This document shows, in pieces, positions 61,071-64,000 of a stretch of DNA of 64,000 nt. Below the pieces are notes generated by a model. The model had not been told where the DNA came from. It did no database searches and saw nothing but the letters and a program-made list of their open reading frames with translations. Made by a program: the position numbers and the translations under genes. The stretch is taken from contig NZ_CP076456.1 of NCBI RefSeq assembly GCF_018866305.1, forward strand, positions 1,922,001 through 1,986,000. Direction: 5' to 3'. Numbering within the stretch: the stretch's first letter is position 1; every line of letters begins with the position of its first letter. The DNA comes from Arthrobacter sunyaminii (GTDB lineage Bacteria > Actinomycetota > Actinomycetes > Actinomycetales > Micrococcaceae).

Positions 61071-62011
61071 GGGGTGTGCTCCTTGGTGACGGTGTTTTGG
61101 CCGGCGAACAGCCTGGTGAAATCGGCCCACAGGATGGAGCGGGCGGATGCTCCCGGTCCGTAGCCGGGCATGGTGAGGAAGCCGTGGAACTGGTCCGGGT
61201 AGTGGCGGTGCAACGCAGTGTTTCCCGCCCCGCGCAGCAGTGCAGCATAGTCGCGTCCCTCGTCGCCAAGGGGATCGAGCCCGGCGGTGACGGTGATCGA
61301 CGGCGGCAGGGATGAGAGGTCTTCAGCCGTTTGCGGCATGAACCGCCAATCCGGAGCGGCCTCCGCGGCGGGTCCGCCAAGGTAGGTCTCCCAGTAGAAG
61401 CGCAGGGCACGGGCGGTGACGAAGTAACCCTCTGCCCTCAGCCGGTAACTTTCGGATTGCATGCGCGGATCGAGCATGGGATAGATCAGCACCTGACCGG
61501 CAATCAGGTCCGACCCGCGGTCCCGCAGGGTTAGGGCAGCTGCGGCAGCCAGATTGGCGCCCGCACTGTCCCCGGCCAGAACCAGGCCCCGGGCCGCTTC
61601 CCCCCTGTCAGCCAGCCAGTGCGCGACCGCGACGACATCAGCCACCGGGGCCGGCGCCAAATGCTCGGGCGCCAGACGGTACTCAACGGAGACAACGGAT
61701 GAACCCGTCCCCGCCGCCCACAGCCGGCAGAAGCGATCGTGCCCGGCTATCGATCCGTGCAGGAATCCGCCCCCGTGGGCGTAAACCGTGGCCGGGGCGG
61801 ACGGAGACGGTGCGTGGGGGCGGTAAATCCGCACGGGAATGCCGCCGTGCTCCGACGGAACAAGTGCATCCTCCGCTGCCGCAACATCATCGAGGTTCTG
61901 TGCGGGAGGGATCCGCGCATCGACAGCCGCGCGGGCTGCCAGTGGGTCCATGCCGGCAATATCGGGAAAGGAAGCATTCAGAGCTGCCAGCATGGTTTGT
62001 GTCTCGTCCAT
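61067..62011 (-). CDS. Alpha/beta hydrolase (HSL family)
   Basis: 314 residues. The oxyanion motif HGGGF (YAHGGGFLHGS), nucleophile GDSAG (Ser in LAGDSAGANLAAA), acid in GLDPLGDEG and His in HYPDQFHGF make a complete HSL-family esterase. It would hydrolyse the ester or lactone made by the BVMO encoded downstream in the same operon. The operon is led by this gene and is divergent from the PadR gene. Confidence 0.9.
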   Translation of the reverse strand: MDETQTMLAALNASFPDIAGMDPLAARAAVDARIPPAQNLDDVAAAEDALVPSEHGGIPVRIYRPHAPSPSAPATVYAHGGGFLHGSIAGHDRFCRLWAAGTGSSVVSVEYRLAPEHLAPAPVADVVAVAHWLADRGEAARGLVLAGDSAGANLAAAAALTLRDRGSDLIAGQVLIYPMLDPRMQSESYRLRAEGYFVTARALRFYWETYLGGPAAEAAPDWRFMPQTAEDLSSLPPSITVTAGLDPLGDEGRDYAALLRGAGNTALHRHYPDQFHGFLTMPGYGPGASARSILWADFTRLFAGQNTVTKEHTP

Positions 62012-62047
62012 TGATCTCCTTTGATCCGGGGGACAGTAATAAGGAGA

Positions 62048-62066
62048 CTATGACTAATAGTCATAG
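62048..62066. promoter_or_regulatory. Perfect 9-bp-arm palindrome between hydrolase/BVMO operon and PadR gene
   Basis: CTATGACTA-A-TAGTCATAG at 62048-62066, 37 bases upstream of the hydrolase start and 45 bases upstream of the PadR start. Position and symmetry mark it as the PadR operator. Confidence 0.75.
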
Positions 62067-62110
62067 TACGATTTGAAATATGACACAGGACCAGCAGGGG
62101 GTCAAGAGCA

Positions 62111-62728
62111 ATGAAGACTGAACCCGAATCCGACGCCCAGGCGCCGGCCGAACTTCCCGCCACCAGCCGTGCTGTGCTGGGTATCCTCTCCTTCGGCGAG
62201 GAGCTCTCCGGCTACGACGTCAAGCGGTGGGCTGAACAGAGCCTGGCGTTTTATTACTGGGCGCCGTCCCAGAGCCAGATTTACTCCGAACTCAGGCGGT
62301 TGGAGGATCAGGGTCTGGTTGAATCCCGGGTCGAGCAGACCCATGCGGCAAAAAGCCGGCGGCTCTATTCGATTACCGGTGTGGGCCGCCGCCGCATGAG
62401 GGAATGGATTGACGGGCAGGCGCCGGACCCCGTTGTGCTCAAGCAGTCCATGGTGCTCCGGCTCTGGGCCGGACACAACGGTGAAGCCGAACGGCTCGCC
62501 GAGCAGTGGGCCGACTATGCCGACCAGTCCCGGGATACTGCCGCACGCGCCGCAGCACATGCCCTTTCGGCAGAGAAAGTGCCGGCCTGGCGCTTTCCTG
62601 CACTTGCACTGGAGTGGGCGGAAAAGTACTACCGCGATGAAGCTGCCCGGGCGGAATGGGTACTCGAACGCCTGGCTGAACTGGAGGCGGCAGAACGGGA
62701 CGGCGGAGGCGCAGCGGCCGAGCGCTGA
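62111..62728 (+). CDS. PadR-family transcriptional regulator
   Basis: 205 residues. N-terminal winged helix TSRAVLGILSFGEELSGYDVKRW...SQIYSELRRLEDQGLVESRVE, followed by a helical C-terminal VirR-type dimerisation domain (~105-195). PadR proteins commonly repress detoxification or ring-cleavage genes and are released by phenolic or cyclic effectors. Divergent from the BVMO/hydrolase operon with the palindrome between them. Confidence 0.87.
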   Translation: MKTEPESDAQAPAELPATSRAVLGILSFGEELSGYDVKRWAEQSLAFYYWAPSQSQIYSELRRLEDQGLVESRVEQTHAAKSRRLYSITGVGRRRMREWIDGQAPDPVVLKQSMVLRLWAGHNGEAERLAEQWADYADQSRDTAARAAAHALSAEKVPAWRFPALALEWAEKYYRDEAARAEWVLERLAELEAAERDGGGAAAER

Positions 62729-62769
62729 CGGGCGGGGGAGCGCGGTGCCTGCTCCCGGAGTCAGCGGCG

Positions 62770-63558
62770 CTAGACGCCGTACCCGCCGTCGACGTCGAGC
62801 TTCTGCCCCGAGATGAACCCGGCGCGGTCCGACGCCAGGAAAACGACCGCTTCGGCAACGTCTCCGGCGCTGCCGAAGCGGCGAAGCGGAATATTTGCCG
62901 TGGCTGCGGCAAGCGCCCGCTCGTCGAGATCTCCGGATTCCATGAGCCGCGCCGACATTCCCTCGGTCAGCATTCCCGGGCCGACGCAGTTGACCCGGAT
63001 GCCAAACCTGCCCTCCTCGGCCGCCAGTGCCATGGCCAAGGCCTCAACTCCACCCTTGGGCGCTGCGGAGAGACCGTCCCTGACCGGATAACGCCGGGTG
63101 GCGGCGGTGGTGACAACAACAACGGAGCCGGCAGAGGCACGCAGTGCCGGCAGCGCGCCCGACACCACGTTGAAGAAGCCAACGAGGTCAGCCTCCACCT
63201 GGGATGCGAACTCCGCAGGTGAGACCCGGGAAAGATGAACCATGGGTACGTGCGGTCCTGCAGCATGCACGAGCGTGTGGATTGCGCCGTGCCTGGCCAG
63301 GAGCTGCGTGAACAGCGCATCGACGGCGGCGGTGTCGGTCACGTCAAGGCGGTGGGCCGAGGCCTCCGAACCCAGCTCTGTAAGCAGGCCATCAGGCCGA
63401 TTGCTTCGGTAGGTCAGGGCCACCGTGCTTCCCCCGGCAGCCAGCCTGCGGACAATGGCTGCACCGATGCCGCCGGAACCGCCCACCACCAGGGCAACAC
63501 CGGGCTTCGCGCTGAATTCCGGTGATGCGCACGACAGGTCCTCTGTGGAAGTTTGCAT
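62770..63558 (-). CDS. Short-chain dehydrogenase/reductase with unusual active site
   Basis: 262 residues, FabG-like. NAD(P) motif GGSGGIG at ~26-32, HAAG for NNAG near 98-101, and the usual C-terminal FISGQKLDVDGGYGV. The catalytic YxxxK is SAAPK at 164-168: Lys168 is present but Ser stands where Tyr belongs, and the preceding block is TTAATRRYPVRDGL instead of a clear Ser. It may be catalytically altered or inactive. Divergent from the substrate-binding-protein gene across a promoter with two KstR2-like motifs. Confidence 0.75.
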   Translation of the reverse strand: MQTSTEDLSCASPEFSAKPGVALVVGGSGGIGAAIVRRLAAGGSTVALTYRSNRPDGLLTELGSEASAHRLDVTDTAAVDALFTQLLARHGAIHTLVHAAGPHVPMVHLSRVSPAEFASQVEADLVGFFNVVSGALPALRASAGSVVVVTTAATRRYPVRDGLSAAPKGGVEALAMALAAEEGRFGIRVNCVGPGMLTEGMSARLMESGDLDERALAAATANIPLRRFGSAGDVAEAVVFLASDRAGFISGQKLDVDGGYGV

Positions 63559-63587
63559 TGCCGCACACTAACAGTTTCCACTGGCCA

Positions 63588-63601
63588 AGCAAGCGTTTGT
63601 T
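63588..63601. promoter_or_regulatory. KstR2-like motif (one mismatch), divergent SDR/lipoprotein promoter, copy 1
   Basis: AGCAAGCGTTTGTT; one fixed position differs from AnCAAGnnCTTGnT. The flanking bases CCAAGCAAG repeat the wider arm seen at 58620. Confidence 0.5.
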
Positions 63602-63633
63602 GACTAGCGTCGCATTGTGTTAGCGTCCAGACA

Positions 63634-63647
63634 ATCAATCGCTTGGT
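63634..63647. promoter_or_regulatory. KstR2-like motif (one mismatch), divergent SDR/lipoprotein promoter, copy 2
   Basis: ATCAATCGCTTGGT; one fixed position differs. It lies 33 bases from copy 1, so two sites flank the divergent start region. Confidence 0.45.
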
Positions 63648-63733
63648 GAACTACTGGCCGTCTCGACAGGGCCACGGCGAGAGATCATGCTCTGCACCCC
63701 CACACCCGGGATTGTCTTCAAGGGAGAAGTTCA

Positions 63734-64000
63734 ATGAATGTTTTGCCGTTCCGCGGCCGCCGCGGACTCTTGGTTGCCGCAGCAGCAACAACAACCGCAC
63801 TGATCCTCTCGGGCTGCGGCAGCGAGGCCGGAGCTGGAGAGGCAGGGGACGAACCGTTCCGCATCCTCGTCCTGGGCGCGCTGAGCGCCGAGGGTGCGCT
63901 CGGCATCAACGCCTCAACCTCGGTCCTTGCCGCTCAGGCCGGAGCTCAGGTGGCAAACGAAGACGGCGGTATTCTTGGCCGCGACATCGAAGTCGAGGTT
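63734..64000 (+). CDS. Substrate-binding lipoprotein of a branched-chain-amino-acid-type ABC importer (partial)
   Basis: 89 residues to the window edge, C-terminus missing. GGGAGAAG is the ribosome site. The Arg-rich start (RGRRG), hydrophobic stretch and lipobox LSGC place it as a lipid-anchored exported protein. The mature start FRILVLGALSAEGALG and QVANEDGGILGRDIEVEV are the signature of LivK-type periplasmic binding proteins. In catabolic gene sets such proteins often import aromatic or steroid-like acids. It probably begins a transport operon extending to the right. Confidence 0.85.
   Translation, partial: MNVLPFRGRRGLLVAAAATTTALILSGCGSEAGAGEAGDEPFRILVLGALSAEGALGINASTSVLAAQAGAQVANEDGGILGRDIEVEV

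Noticed and set aside
56168..63647. Naming the CAAGnnCTTG sites as a true KstR2 regulon for steroid rings
   Set aside because: No KstR2 or steroid-ring (HIP) genes are visible; many TetR proteins bind similar cores, so only the motif resemblance is reported.

Overview
The window is high-GC actinobacterial chromosome, most like Arthrobacter or a related Micrococcaceae genus. The basis is the strong G/C third-position bias, an Lsr2-type nucleoid protein, a mycothiol-dependent-fold enzyme, a DUF222/HNH endonuclease, a c-di-AMP riboswitch in front of a LysM/NlpC-P60 cell-wall enzyme, and an HpaD that matches from memory the Brevibacterium/Arthrobacter homoprotocatechuate dioxygenases. No rRNA, tRNA, CRISPR array or intact insertion sequence was seen.

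Layout. 1-3.4 kb is a lower-GC, gene-poor accessory stretch: a truncated gene with a PD-(D/E)XK-like signature, a remnant of an Old Yellow Enzyme gene, and an OLD-family ATPase/TOPRIM nuclease. 3.4-10 kb is a homoprotocatechuate (3,4-dihydroxyphenylacetate) meta-cleavage operon: a FAH-RraA fusion, a GntR regulator, hpaE, hpaD, hpaH and hpaI, preceded by a promoter and a 30-bp palindrome. 10-33 kb is mixed housekeeping and accessory content: M23 peptidase, GNAT, serine hydrolase, GT87 mannosyltransferase, FNT channel, lipoprotein, Na+/H+ antiporter, D-threonine-aldolase-like enzyme, a Baeyer-Villiger monooxygenase (BVMO) fused to an alpha/beta hydrolase, a PrmC-like methylase, a DUF222 HNH protein, HrpB helicase, FUSC protein, an OmpR-type two-component system with an acidic membrane-anchored protein, and a riboswitch-controlled NlpC/P60 protein. 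33-48 kb holds a NarL-type two-component system divergent from a MacB-like ABC exporter, an MFS drug transporter, Lsr2, a MetE-like protein behind a SAM-I-like riboswitch, a glutaryl-CoA-dehydrogenase-like enzyme that appears to share an operator with a nearby TetR gene, an SMP-30 protein and an ABC-F protein.

48.5-64 kb is a catabolic island. A seven-gene operon on the minus strand (acyl-CoA synthetase, MaoC-N, DUF35, MaoC, thiolase-like aldolase, two acyl-CoA dehydrogenases) resembles the mycobacterial steroid side-chain module FadE28-29/ChsH1-ChsH2/Ltp2, but with ChsH2 split into two genes. An IclR gene diverges from it. Further right are a hypothetical protein, an MBL-fold hydrolase, a 4HBT thioesterase, two SDRs, a second BVMO with an adjacent alpha/beta hydrolase under a PadR regulator, and the start of a branched-chain-amino-acid-type substrate-binding lipoprotein. 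Five copies of a KstR2-like CAAGnnCTTG motif sit in four promoter regions between 56 and 64 kb and suggest a common TetR-type regulator outside the window. I infer a pathway that activates an acid to its CoA ester, oxidises and retro-aldol cleaves it, and opens cyclic ketones by Baeyer-Villiger oxidation and ester hydrolysis. The substrate cannot be read from sequence.
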